64,000 bases of DNA from AAA164-E04 sp964342825 (GTDB lineage Bacteria > Verrucomicrobiota > Verrucomicrobiia > Limisphaerales > AAA164-E04), in NCBI GenBank assembly GCA_964342825.1, contig CAYFHO010000016.1:12476-76475 (forward strand). Reading direction: 5' to 3'. Below the pieces are notes generated by a model that saw only the letters and a program-made list of their open reading frames with translations, was not told the DNA's origin and did not search any database. How positions within the stretch are numbered: position 1 is the stretch's first letter; each line of letters starts with the position of its first letter. Shown in pieces: positions 36,909 through 45,867 of the stretch. Made by a program: the position numbers and the translations under genes.

Positions 36909-37153
36909 ACTGCCTCCGTTCAAAGAGCTGATCTGTTTCAGCAAGTTTTTCACTAACTGTGTCAGCTGAATGGATCAGATCCGGATCCTGTTCAAGCACC
37001 CCGGAACAATTTGGTAATTTGCATTCTTATAACAGCAAACAAGTTGTGTCATCATCGATATTTTCAAATCCATTGTGCCATCAAAAGCACACTTGTCCGC
37101 CCATTACGTCATTCATATCTTGAAGCAACTTTTTTCTGCAAATCTAGATAGGT

Positions 37154-38041
37154 ATGAAACTACGCAATAATAACCATAGAGAAAGCCGGCCTTTGATTGC
37201 CGGATTTACATTGATCGAACTTCTGGTGGTCATCGCTATCATTGCGATCCTCGCTGGAATGTTGTTACCGGCACTGAGCAAGGCGAAAGACAAAGCCAAG
37301 GGCATTCTTTGCATGAACAACACCAAGCAGCTCATGCTTGCTACCCACATGTATTTGGGTGACAACGAAGATAAATTTCCCAATTCATGTCATGGCAGTG
37401 GTGCTGCACAGGGTTCCTGGGTCACCGGTTGGTTGGACTGGGGGAACAGACAGGACAACACTAATATCCAATATCTGCTGGATCCCCAATTCTCGGTTCT
37501 TGCTACTTATTTCTCAAATGCCAGAAACATATTCAAGTGCCCATCTGACAATAAATTGAGTGCCGCTCAAAGACGTTTGGGTTGGAGCGAAAGGGTGAGA
37601 AGTATTTCCGGCAACATCAGGGTAGGAACTTGCTCCAGCAGAAATACGGGAGGAGCTGCGGCCTGGGCGGCACGCGACTATGCAACCGAAACCGAGAAAA
37701 TGTCGGGTTTGACGGATCCAGGTCCGTCGGAAACATGGGTCTATGCGGATGAGCATCCAGACAGTATCAATGATGCGGGTTGTTTCACACCCGAGCTGCA
37801 ACGTGGAAATCCTTGGATTGACACTCCGGCAAACTATCACAACGGGGCAGGGGGGTTTGCGTTTGCTGACGGACATTCGGAAATTCATAAATGGACGGCT
37901 TCAAACTCTCAGCAAAACAATCCGATCAGAGTGAGCGGATTCCAGGCTCCGGCTGCCAATGCTGCCGACCCAGATGTGCTTTGGCTGGCGTTAAGGACAC
38001 AACGAAAGACCGGACACCAGCTCCCCGTTGGAGCTCGATAA
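37154..38041 (+). CDS. pilin-like secreted protein with N-methylation leader
   Basis: A 295-residue protein: leader residues 1-16, then AGFTLIELLVVIAIIAILAG with the conserved Glu, LLPALSKAKDKAKGILC, and a globular domain closing with FAFADGHSEIHKW (H/DG motif). Same class as the genes at 10748 and 28556 but with a distinct body, so it is a paralogue, not a copy. It is monocistronic: a strong terminator follows 24 nt after the stop. Confidence 0.88.
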   Translation: MKLRNNNHRESRPLIAGFTLIELLVVIAIIAILAGMLLPALSKAKDKAKGILCMNNTKQLMLATHMYLGDNEDKFPNSCHGSGAAQGSWVTGWLDWGNRQDNTNIQYLLDPQFSVLATYFSNARNIFKCPSDNKLSAAQRRLGWSERVRSISGNIRVGTCSSRNTGGAAAWAARDYATETEKMSGLTDPGPSETWVYADEHPDSINDAGCFTPELQRGNPWIDTPANYHNGAGGFAFADGHSEIHKWTASNSQQNNPIRVSGFQAPAANAADPDVLWLALRTQRKTGHQLPVGAR

Positions 38042-38064
38042 CACACATTTCAGACAAGCAAGCA

Positions 38065-38093
38065 GCCCGTTGGCAAATCCAACGGGCTTTTTT
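38065..38093 (+). terminator. Rho-independent terminator
   Basis: A perfect 9-bp GC-rich stem (GCCCGTTGG with its complement, 5-nt loop) followed by TTTTTT. It ends the pilin-like transcript 37154-38041. Confidence 0.95.
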
Positions 38094-38133
38094 ATTGAAA
38101 AACAAAAGCGTTCTTAGGCAAAATCGAGGCGAT

Positions 38134-38586
38134 ATGCAGATCCAAATCCTCAAAAAACTAATCACATTTGTCGCAACACTCGCTATGGCCAGCACACTAT
38201 GGACCGGCTGTGGAGGTGGTGGTGGAACTCCCAAAGCTGTCGCGAAAGATATTGATGTTGCGGCGCTGATGGACCAACTGATGAGTGACAATGGGGATGA
38301 CAAACTTAATGCTCTGATTGAGCTTGGTGACGGTCGAGAGAACGCGGCACCTGCCATTGATCTGGTGACTGAAGTACTGATTGAAGATAAAGATCCCAAG
38401 ATTCGCGAAATGGCGGCTTATGTCTTGATGATGATGGGAGAAAAAGCAGGCAAACCTGCTGTGCCAGCACTTCAAGAAGCCTTCAAAAACGAGAAGAATC
38501 CAACCGTGAAAATCAACATCATCAACGCTTGGAGTGCGATAGATCCCGATTCCGCTCCTGGAGCCAACGCCCCTGCTCAGCCTTAA
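38134..38586 (+). CDS. HEAT-repeat lipoprotein
   Basis: A 150-residue protein with signal peptide and lipobox WTGC (Cys26) followed by a Gly stretch, then two HEAT-like repeats (DDKLNALIELGDGRENAAPAI and DPKIREMAAYVLMMMGEKAG, KPAVPALQEAF). A good ribosome site (GAGG, 5 nt) supports the ATG at 38134 over the longer open frame. HEAT repeats usually mediate protein contacts; the partner is unknown. Its last 4 nt overlap the end of the convergent tctB-like gene. Confidence 0.75.
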   Translation: MQIQILKKLITFVATLAMASTLWTGCGGGGGTPKAVAKDIDVAALMDQLMSDNGDDKLNALIELGDGRENAAPAIDLVTEVLIEDKDPKIREMAAYVLMMMGEKAGKPAVPALQEAFKNEKNPTVKINIINAWSAIDPDSAPGANAPAQP

Positions 38587-39077
38587 TGGGGCATTCCGGG
38601 TATTCCAAATACACCGGCGGGAAGCTGTACGTGAAATAGGTTTCCGAATAAAAGTTGGATTCCAACTACGATTAAAACTGCAATGGGTAGGGCTGCAATC
38701 CATCGAGTACCCTGCAGCCAAATCATGGAAAAGATAAAAGCGACGGATGAAATGGAAAAACCGATCCAGGGCATTAATAAAAGGTAAACAAAAAATCCGC
38801 CTATAAATCCGAATAGTGAACTGTTTTTTGCCAGCGATTCAGGAGGATTAGGGACGGTTTGCGCGCTAAAAAAACTTTTTATCAACAACGCTGCTCCGCC
38901 AAAAAACAAAGCCATACCCAAAAGAATAGGAAAAAATTGTGGCCCGGGATCCTGATTCGAGGCGAACCCTGGCTTTTTGATGGCTTTTCCAAGCACCATG
39001 GCAGTCAAACCCACTGCTAACCAAAAGCAGCCGGCGGTTCTATGGATGATCGATTGTCGAAGGGAGACACTCATCAT
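38583..39077 (-). CDS. TctB-family tripartite tricarboxylate transporter subunit
   Basis: A 164-residue membrane protein with four hydrophobic segments (TAGCFWLAVGLTAMVLG, FFPILLGMALFFGGAALL, FIGGFFVYLLLMPWIGFSIS, IAALPIAVLIVVGIQLLFG), the topology of the small membrane subunit of TTT transporters, and the family PGPQFFP motif. Its ATG overlaps the stop of the tctC-like gene by 4 nt. The large subunit TctA, normally next in the operon, is absent in this window. Confidence 0.8.
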   Translation of the reverse strand: MMSVSLRQSIIHRTAGCFWLAVGLTAMVLGKAIKKPGFASNQDPGPQFFPILLGMALFFGGAALLIKSFFSAQTVPNPPESLAKNSSLFGFIGGFFVYLLLMPWIGFSISSVAFIFSMIWLQGTRWIAALPIAVLIVVGIQLLFGNLFHVQLPAGVFGIPGMPH

Positions 39078-40096
39078 TTGCTGGCGTAACCGGTAGCCTC
39101 AATCACTTTCTCCCACTTGGCGTCCTCAGCCTCCAGAAAAGCTCCAAACTCAGCACCCTGTTTTAGTTCAATTCCGAATCCGTTCTTTTTCATGAACGAT
39201 TGATACTTTTCAGACTGGGTAATCTCTGAAAAAGCCTCCGTCAATTTGTTGACGATTTCGGGCGGAGTTTTCAATGGAAGCAGCAATCCTCGGTAACCAA
39301 CCATCTCCCAATCAATTCCGGCTTCCTTACAGGTTGGATAATCTGGATAATCACTCAGGCGTTCGGAGGACATCACGGAGAGTACCCGAAGTTCTCCAGC
39401 ATCTATTTGAGCCGCCGCTTCGGGCACACTGCAACAAACGGCATCGATATGGCCTCCAAGCAACTCCACAAGAGAAGGAGCTGATCCTTGCGTAGGAATC
39501 CATAAAACGGCATCAACTGGCAGTCCTGCGGCAATCTGAAATCCGGCACGAGCCAGATCCCAAGCACCACCAGTGGCTGTACCCGACATTTGAACTTTTC
39601 CTGGGTTGGCCTTGATATGATCCAAAAACTCACCAAGAGTCTGCCAGGGAGCATCTTTTCGGACGATCAGGGCGGCAGCATCAGAATTGACCTGCATCAG
39701 TGGGATGTATTGTTTATAAGTCAGATCAGAGATGCCCATCCAATGCATGGTACTTAGTTCGAAGGTGCCCATCGTTATTGTGTAACCGTCTGGCCTGGCG
39801 TTTGCCCCAAAGGAATGTCCCACTGCTCCGCTTCCCCCAGTTTTATTCTGGACGACACAAGGTACACCCAGAGATTCCTTGAGAGCATCTGCAAGAAAGC
39901 GAGAAACTCGATCAGTTCCACCGCCGGCATTCCAAGGGCAAACAATCGTGATCGTTTTATTTGGAAAAGATTGGGAGTCAGATTGTATTGATGTGTTTTG
40001 AGGTCCACATCCTTGCAAAAACAATGACACGATGCAAAGGCTGAGAAACTTCCTTAAGGTCGGAATGATTTGTATCATTTGGGAAAATGCGTTCAT
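39074..40096 (-). CDS. TctC/Bug-family solute-binding lipoprotein
   Basis: A 340-residue extracytoplasmic binding protein with lipobox LQGC (Cys30). TctC signatures: ITIVCPWNAGGGTDRVSRFLA near the start of the mature part, NKTGGSGAVGHSFGA, PDGYTI, and FELSTMHWMG. Bug proteins bind carboxylated solutes such as tricarboxylates. It is the first gene of the two-gene unit with tctB; no TctA is seen, so the pair either uses a distant permease or has another role. A Cys after a lipobox suggests membrane tethering, as in Gram-negative members with lipid anchors. Confidence 0.85.
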   Translation of the reverse strand: MNAFSQMIQIIPTLRKFLSLCIVSLFLQGCGPQNTSIQSDSQSFPNKTITIVCPWNAGGGTDRVSRFLADALKESLGVPCVVQNKTGGSGAVGHSFGANARPDGYTITMGTFELSTMHWMGISDLTYKQYIPLMQVNSDAAALIVRKDAPWQTLGEFLDHIKANPGKVQMSGTATGGAWDLARAGFQIAAGLPVDAVLWIPTQGSAPSLVELLGGHIDAVCCSVPEAAAQIDAGELRVLSVMSSERLSDYPDYPTCKEAGIDWEMVGYRGLLLPLKTPPEIVNKLTEAFSEITQSEKYQSFMKKNGFGIELKQGAEFGAFLEAEDAKWEKVIEATGYASK

Positions 40097-40241
40097 GAGA
40101 ATGGAAGACAGATTGGTGGAATCGAGCTCTCATGACAAGATTACAATCAAGCTTAGAATGGGATCGCTATTTAAGATGGAATCAAAAGGCCGCGCAATTA
40201 GGCAAGGAGATGAAGGCAAGCCGAACGTATTAGATATTAGA

Positions 40242-40433
40242 TTATTTAGTCGGATTTTCGATAACAATCTGCTCAGGTGATTGATGGACCGGCTTGATCT
40301 CTTGATCCGAACTCCTTGGAGACCAGAAAAGAAAAACGGCCAGTGCAACTGCACCAGCGACTATGATGACGTCTACGATTATCAACCCTCTAGTAAATTC
40401 CATGGAACGATCGGCGTTAGCTGTTGAGATCAT
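40242..40433 (-). CDS. small single-span membrane protein
   Basis: A 63-residue protein of unknown function with one membrane segment (about residues 15-36, GLIIVDVIIVAGAVALAVFLFW). It is convincing as a gene because a near-ideal Shine-Dalgarno (AGGAGG) lies 5 nt before the ATG. The C-terminal half is polar (SSDQEIKPVHQSPEQIVIEN). It stands alone between the tctC-like gene and a small lipoprotein gene, both on the same strand. Confidence 0.65.
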   Translation of the reverse strand: MISTANADRSMEFTRGLIIVDVIIVAGAVALAVFLFWSPRSSDQEIKPVHQSPEQIVIENPTK

Positions 40434-40666
40434 GGTTCCTCCTGTTTAGAAAGTAATCCTGGAAAATAATTTCTAACAAATCCCGATAAAAGGATTGGTT
40501 ATTAATTGCTCTATGTCAATTCTTTCCACGATCAAAACCCATGAAAAAAGATCCATTTTTGAGACATCATGAACCAAAATGCGACATATTAGCAAATCAT
40601 CACAATGAAAGGCCGACAAAGTGAATTTTTTTATGTCCAGAGGGGGACAATATTGAAGAGGTTCGG

Positions 40667-41068
40667 TTACTCAGGACGGACTTGATCACCCGACTGGGCT
40701 TCGCCTTGGAGAAGGTCTGCGGCTATGGAACGTCCGTGGGAGGGACCCGTTACCTTGACTACACCCACTTTTTGCTGATCGCGATAAATAAACAAACGTC
40801 GATCCACCTGTGGCATGGGATGCAGGGGAAAATCTAGGATCACAAATCTCAGGGCTTCATTGACTGATGTTACCTGACCGATAGGTGCATTAACAACTGG
40901 GATGATAGTGGGAGACCCTGACTCTGTATTGTCATTGTTTTCAACGCTGGTTCCATCTTCACCCGTCCATACGGGATCATGCTCCAGCCCGGGAGGAGCA
41001 TTCAATGCCGAACGCTGACATCCCATGGCCAAGACAAAAAAGCATGAAAGTAAGATCCATAAACGCAT
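40667..41068 (-). CDS. small lipoprotein, unknown
   Basis: About 133 residues from the ATG at 41068, with lipobox AMGC (Cys17) after a short signal peptide; a longer open frame upstream lacks the signal shape. The C-terminal 65 residues (VNEALRFVILDFPLHPMPQ and RRLFIYRDQQKVGVVKVTG) form a small beta domain like those at the end of FlgT-type and other verrucomicrobial lipoproteins. Function unknown; outer-membrane or periplasmic location expected. Confidence 0.65.
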   Translation of the reverse strand: MRLWILLSCFFVLAMGCQRSALNAPPGLEHDPVWTGEDGTSVENNDNTESGSPTIIPVVNAPIGQVTSVNEALRFVILDFPLHPMPQVDRRLFIYRDQQKVGVVKVTGPSHGRSIAADLLQGEAQSGDQVRPE

Positions 41069-41384
41069 GGAAGCAATACAAAGTCCGGGTGAGTTAAATG
41101 TCAAGTCACGGGAGGTGATGAACTTTTTACATCCCAATGAGTTTATCAACCAATCAGACTGCACTGGAAACCATTTGAGCTTGTATGGGAACAGCATTTA
41201 TTCGTAGCGCAATATTCAGGCAGGAGAATAACTGGAGCCATCCCCTTGAGAAACTTTTGATTCCAATTCAACTGGGCATTCTAGGAACTTCACCGGAACA
41301 GAAGCTTCGGCATTAAATTTTTGACCTCCATCAGCCTGGCATTTAGGATCGCTCACGCTTGGAATCTGTGCTGAGACCATCTCA
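41069..41384. other. intergenic region without recognised feature
   Basis: About 316 nt between the divergent small lipoprotein gene and trkH. I see no open frame with coding character, no stable T-tailed hairpin and no known motif. It should contain both promoters. Confidence 0.5.
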
Positions 41385-42851
41385 ATGAACTACAAAAATA
41401 TCTTTAAAATCATCGGGTGGCTTTTGATGGTCCTTTGCTGCTTGGAGTTACTCTGCCTTGCTTATTGTGGTTTCAGAGGAGCGATGTCAGGCAGCGCGGC
41501 CAGGGCTTTTTCCATTTCAGCGGCGTTAAGCGGTTTTGCCGGATTGACATGCTTGATGTTTGGCGGAAGGCACAAGCAGGACTTGTTGCGCAAAGAAGCC
41601 ATTGCTGTCGTCGGACTGGGTTGGATCATATGCTCATTGTTTGGTGCCATGCCATACGCATTATGCGAACCTGGCCTCAATCCGGTGGACAGTTTTTTTG
41701 AATCCATGTCTGGATTTACAACGACGGGTGCCTCCGTCATTGCAGATTTGTCGATTTATCCCAAGGAACTGTTGCTTTGGAGATCGCTGACCCAATGGTT
41801 GGGCGGCATGGGAATTCTCGTGCTGTTCGTGGCACTTCTTTCATCTTTTCGAATCGGCAGTCGCGCTATCTTTCTGCATGAATCGTCAGCTAACGAAATA
41901 GGAGGAGTGGCAAATCGAACAGGTAAGATCGCCACGAAACTTTGGTCGTTGTATTTGATGGTCACCATCATCTGCTTTGGAGGATTCAAATTGCTTGGGA
42001 TGTCATGGTACGATGCGGTTTGCCACACTTTTTCCACTGTATCCACAGGAGGATTCAGTCCCCATAATGAGAGCATTGCTTATTTCCAAAGTCCGGGAAT
42101 TGAATTGTGGACTATTTTGATGATGATCATCTGCAGTATTAATTTCATCTTATATGCCTGGCTGCTTCGCAAACGTTGGGATCGATGGAAGGATGATGAA
42201 GAGTCCAAAGTGTTCTTAATCATGCTCGCGGCTGCCACTATTGTAATCGGTGTGAACTTATCCATGTTCGAAGTGGAGGATTCGTGGTTACGATCTTTCC
42301 GACTGTCAAGTTTTCAAGTGGTGGCCCTCATGTCTGGAACCGGATTTGTAACGGCAGATTTTGATTCATGGCCACCTTTATCCAATGTTCTATTGTTGTT
42401 GTTGATGATTTGCGGGGGATGTGCCGGTTCTACATCGGGCGGGGTGAAATTAAGTCGGTGGATCTTGTTCATAAAAAGCATCAAAGCCCAGGTGAACGCA
42501 GAATTTCGTCCAAATCTCGTTGCTCATTTAAAACTCAACGGAAGACCTGTCAGCGATGCACTCCGAATAGGAACATTATTCTTTGTGGGACTGTCAGGTA
42601 TCACGGTACTGTTGTCGACCTTGACGGTGACTCTATTGGAACCACACATGGATTTTAAATCCAGTATCTCGGCCGTCATTGCCACGCTGTTTAACATCGG
42701 CCCCGGACTTGGTTCGGTGGGACCCAAAAGTAACTTTTCAGCACTGGCGCCTTACACCAAACTACTTCTGAGTTTTCTGATGGCTGTGGGCAGATTGGAG
42801 TTCTATGCGATCTTTGTTTTATTCTTCCCTTCGCTGTGGAAAAAGTATTGA
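41385..42851 (+). CDS. TrkH-family potassium uptake protein
   Basis: A 488-residue integral membrane protein with the four-repeat M1-P-M2 layout of TrkH/KtrB. The selectivity-filter segments are visible: GFTTTGASV, STVSTGGFSPH, MSGTGFVTADF and FNIGPGLGSVG, each with the conserved central Gly. It imports K+ with a TrkA/KtrA-type regulatory ring in relatives. No trkA gene is adjacent here. The C-terminus faces the convergent uvrA end. Confidence 0.92.
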   Translation: MNYKNIFKIIGWLLMVLCCLELLCLAYCGFRGAMSGSAARAFSISAALSGFAGLTCLMFGGRHKQDLLRKEAIAVVGLGWIICSLFGAMPYALCEPGLNPVDSFFESMSGFTTTGASVIADLSIYPKELLLWRSLTQWLGGMGILVLFVALLSSFRIGSRAIFLHESSANEIGGVANRTGKIATKLWSLYLMVTIICFGGFKLLGMSWYDAVCHTFSTVSTGGFSPHNESIAYFQSPGIELWTILMMIICSINFILYAWLLRKRWDRWKDDEESKVFLIMLAAATIVIGVNLSMFEVEDSWLRSFRLSSFQVVALMSGTGFVTADFDSWPPLSNVLLLLLMICGGCAGSTSGGVKLSRWILFIKSIKAQVNAEFRPNLVAHLKLNGRPVSDALRIGTLFFVGLSGITVLLSTLTVTLLEPHMDFKSSISAVIATLFNIGPGLGSVGPKSNFSALAPYTKLLLSFLMAVGRLEFYAIFVLFFPSLWKKY

Positions 42852-42858
42852 TGGGGTT

Positions 42859-45576
42859 TCAAGCGAAGAGCGGTTTTAAAAACCGACCTGTGTGACTCCG
42901 TTTGCAATCAACAATCTTTTTGGGTGGTCCTTGTACCACAATTTCGCCACCCGCTTCTCCTCCTTCGGGGCCAAGGTCGATGACCCAATCCGCTTCGGCG
43001 ACCAGTTCCATGTGATGTTCAATCACAATGACGGTATGCCCTCCATCAACAAGCCGGTGCAGAACTTCAACCAGTCGCCGTACATCTGCATGATGCAACC
43101 CGATAGTGGGTTCTTCCAGAATGAATAGTTTGGAATGTTTGCGGGATCGCAGGGAATCCTTACCCGGCTTGAGACCAGTCAACAAATGGGTGACGAGTTT
43201 CAAACGTTGAGCCTCTCCTCCACTCAAGGTTGGACTGGTCTGCCCCAACCCCAGGTAACCGAGACCCGTATCATCCAGCGCCTCTAGTGCTCGACGTATT
43301 TTGGGAACAGGACTAAAAAATTCAATCGCCTCTGCAACACTCATTTCGAGAACTTGAGCAATATTTTTCCCTCCGTATTCAATGTCCAATGTCTGTTGGT
43401 TGAATCTGCTGCCACGGCAAGATTCACATAGCGAATAGGATGGGGGCAGGAAATTCATTTCCATTTTAATGACACCCATACCTTCGCATTCGGCACATCG
43501 ACCCGCCTTGCTGTTGAATGAAAACCTTCCCGGAAGGTAACCACGTATCCTCGCCTCAGGCGTTTTGCTGAACAATTTTCTGATCTCGTCAAAAAAACCT
43601 ACATAGGTTCCGGGTGTTGATCGGGGTGTACGGCCGATCGGAGATTGATCAACTTCGTGTAGCGAGCTGAAACTCTCCAAACCGAAAATTTCCATTTCGC
43701 CCATGGAAGCTTCACCTTTTCTTCCGATAGCATCCTTTGCGAGCGGAACCAGGCAATCACGAATCAAGCTGCTTTTTCCAGAACCGCTGACACCTGTCAC
43801 TAGAATCAAACGGTTGATTGGAAACTGAACGGTCAAATCCTTGAGATTATTCAGATTCGCGTGAGTCAGGGACATGCATGGTGTTGACTCTTTCTTGGAT
43901 TTTGATGAAGCCTTAAATTTTCGGAATTTCTTTCCAAAAGTTTGAGGATTCATTTGCACAGGGCGGGGATGTCCGTGCATTGGATAGGTACGCTTTTCCT
44001 TTAATGCAACTCCTGTGATGGATTTTGGATTCTTGCATAGTTGGTTCAAAGTACCAGTAGCGACAATTTCACCGCCATGAACACCGGCACGCGGACCCAG
44101 ATCAATGATATGGTCGGCCGCGCGCATCGTGTCTTCATCGTGTTCAACAACAAGAAGCGAGTTACCACGCTCCCTCAATTGCTTGAGCGCATGAAGAAGT
44201 TGCTCGTTATCACGAGCGTGCAAACCAATGGTTGGTTCATCAAGAACATACAATACACCGGAGAGGGTGGAACCCAATTGTGCCGCCAGCCTGATTCTCT
44301 GGTTTTCACCTCCAGAAAGCGTGGTGACACTGCGCCCTAGCTGCATGTAATCCAGACCAACCTCTTGAAGGAAGTAGAGCCGCTCCCGGATTTCAGGCAA
44401 AATGTCACGAGCTATATCCTGCTCCCTTCCTTTCAATTGTATGCCATCAAACAGAGCCAATGCATCTCTGACCGACAGGTTCGAGAAGGAATCGATGTTT
44501 GGGGCATGCTTGTGAAAATCGTATCCTTTAATCTGAGAAAGTTTCTCAGGATAACCATTCAAAGCCAGGCGAACGGAACGAGCCTGAGGGTTCAATCGCG
44601 CACCCTGGCAAGATGGGCAAAGATCTCTCTTTCCTTCCTGCCAGTGAAACCAGGATTCTTCAATGGCATCTGCGCGGGCCCCTCTTTCGGTTTCGGGAAG
44701 GTAAAATAATTCTCCGAATCCCCGACATTCGGGACACCACCCTCGTGATGAATGATACGAGAATAACTTGGGATCCAATGGCGGGGTTGAAAAACCACAT
44801 GAAGGGCAAGCTTGTTGTGTGGAATGCATGGAGACCTTTTCCTGATCATCCACGGCAAATAAAATGCCCTTCCCAATCTGAAGTGCAGTTTCTATCAGCG
44901 ACCTGTTGAAGCTGGTTTTTTTCAATATACCCATTTCCACTTCAACATCATGTTCTTTGTAACGATCCAGTTTGAAGGATTGATCGGAGGCATACCATTT
45001 TCCATCCGCTCGCAATCGAGTGTATCCATGCTTGAAAGCCCATTCGGCGATCTCGCTATGAAATCCTTTTCGATTTCGGATCATGGGCGCAAGAATGCTT
45101 AACCTTCCACGCTTTTGAATCTGAGACTTAAGTGTGCGAACAATGGCATCTGAAGTCTGACCCTGCACCGGTAAATCGCAGTCTGGACAATAGGGAGTTC
45201 CCAATCTGGCAAACAAGAGGCGAAGGAACTGATGGATTTCAGTTACCGTTCCAACTGTACTTTTTCCACCTCCCTGTGAATTTCGCTGCTCAATACTAAC
45301 CGTCGGAGGAAGCCCCACAATACGATCCACATCGGGACGAGTCATTTGCTCCACGAATTGACGAGCGTAAGCATTCATGGAATCAAGAAATCTTCTCTGC
45401 CCTTCGGAAAAAATAATATCGAATGCAAGAGTGCTCTTACCAGAACCGCTGACACCTGTGATCACCACAAATTGATTGCGAGGTATCTCCAAGGAGACAT
45501 TCTTTAGATTATGCTCGCGTGCACCCAGGATTTGGATGTTTTCCTTGAGTGGGACTGATTTCGTCTTTTTGGGCAT
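42859..45576 (-). CDS. uvrA: excinuclease ABC subunit A
   Basis: A 905-residue damage-recognition ATPase of nucleotide excision repair. Two ABC units: first P-loop GVSGSGKSTLAFD near residue 40, signature LSGGENQRIRLAAQLG, then VLDEPTIGLH; second P-loop GVSGSGKSSLI, signature LSGGEAQRLKLVTHL and FILEEPTIGLHHADV. Zinc-finger cysteines occur in CPDCDLPV, CPSCGF...CPEC and CAECEGMG...CESC. Slightly shorter than E. coli UvrA (940). UvrB and UvrC are not in the window. It ends 8 nt from the convergent trkH stop. Confidence 0.95.
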   Translation of the reverse strand: MPKKTKSVPLKENIQILGAREHNLKNVSLEIPRNQFVVITGVSGSGKSTLAFDIIFSEGQRRFLDSMNAYARQFVEQMTRPDVDRIVGLPPTVSIEQRNSQGGGKSTVGTVTEIHQFLRLLFARLGTPYCPDCDLPVQGQTSDAIVRTLKSQIQKRGRLSILAPMIRNRKGFHSEIAEWAFKHGYTRLRADGKWYASDQSFKLDRYKEHDVEVEMGILKKTSFNRSLIETALQIGKGILFAVDDQEKVSMHSTQQACPSCGFSTPPLDPKLFSYHSSRGWCPECRGFGELFYLPETERGARADAIEESWFHWQEGKRDLCPSCQGARLNPQARSVRLALNGYPEKLSQIKGYDFHKHAPNIDSFSNLSVRDALALFDGIQLKGREQDIARDILPEIRERLYFLQEVGLDYMQLGRSVTTLSGGENQRIRLAAQLGSTLSGVLYVLDEPTIGLHARDNEQLLHALKQLRERGNSLLVVEHDEDTMRAADHIIDLGPRAGVHGGEIVATGTLNQLCKNPKSITGVALKEKRTYPMHGHPRPVQMNPQTFGKKFRKFKASSKSKKESTPCMSLTHANLNNLKDLTVQFPINRLILVTGVSGSGKSSLIRDCLVPLAKDAIGRKGEASMGEMEIFGLESFSSLHEVDQSPIGRTPRSTPGTYVGFFDEIRKLFSKTPEARIRGYLPGRFSFNSKAGRCAECEGMGVIKMEMNFLPPSYSLCESCRGSRFNQQTLDIEYGGKNIAQVLEMSVAEAIEFFSPVPKIRRALEALDDTGLGYLGLGQTSPTLSGGEAQRLKLVTHLLTGLKPGKDSLRSRKHSKLFILEEPTIGLHHADVRRLVEVLHRLVDGGHTVIVIEHHMELVAEADWVIDLGPEGGEAGGEIVVQGPPKKIVDCKRSHTGRFLKPLFA

Positions 45577-45867
45577 AAAGGGCTGGCTCTATTCAAATTC
45601 ACAATAAATGACTCAATCACTATTGCTTGGCTCCCAAGAGATATATAGGAAAAAATTTCAAGGATCAGCACAGGAAGAGAATATTTTGTATCACATCCCG
45701 CATTCGCCTCCCGAAAAAGAAGACAAACTTCACTAAGCCAAATTTAATCACCGATTGTGGAGAGGAGATTTTTCCACATTGGGCACGATCATTTTTACCT
45801 GAAAGTTTCCAGCACTCAACATGAATGTAACCAAATACCGAGTTGACAGGTCAAATAGCCCATCAGA

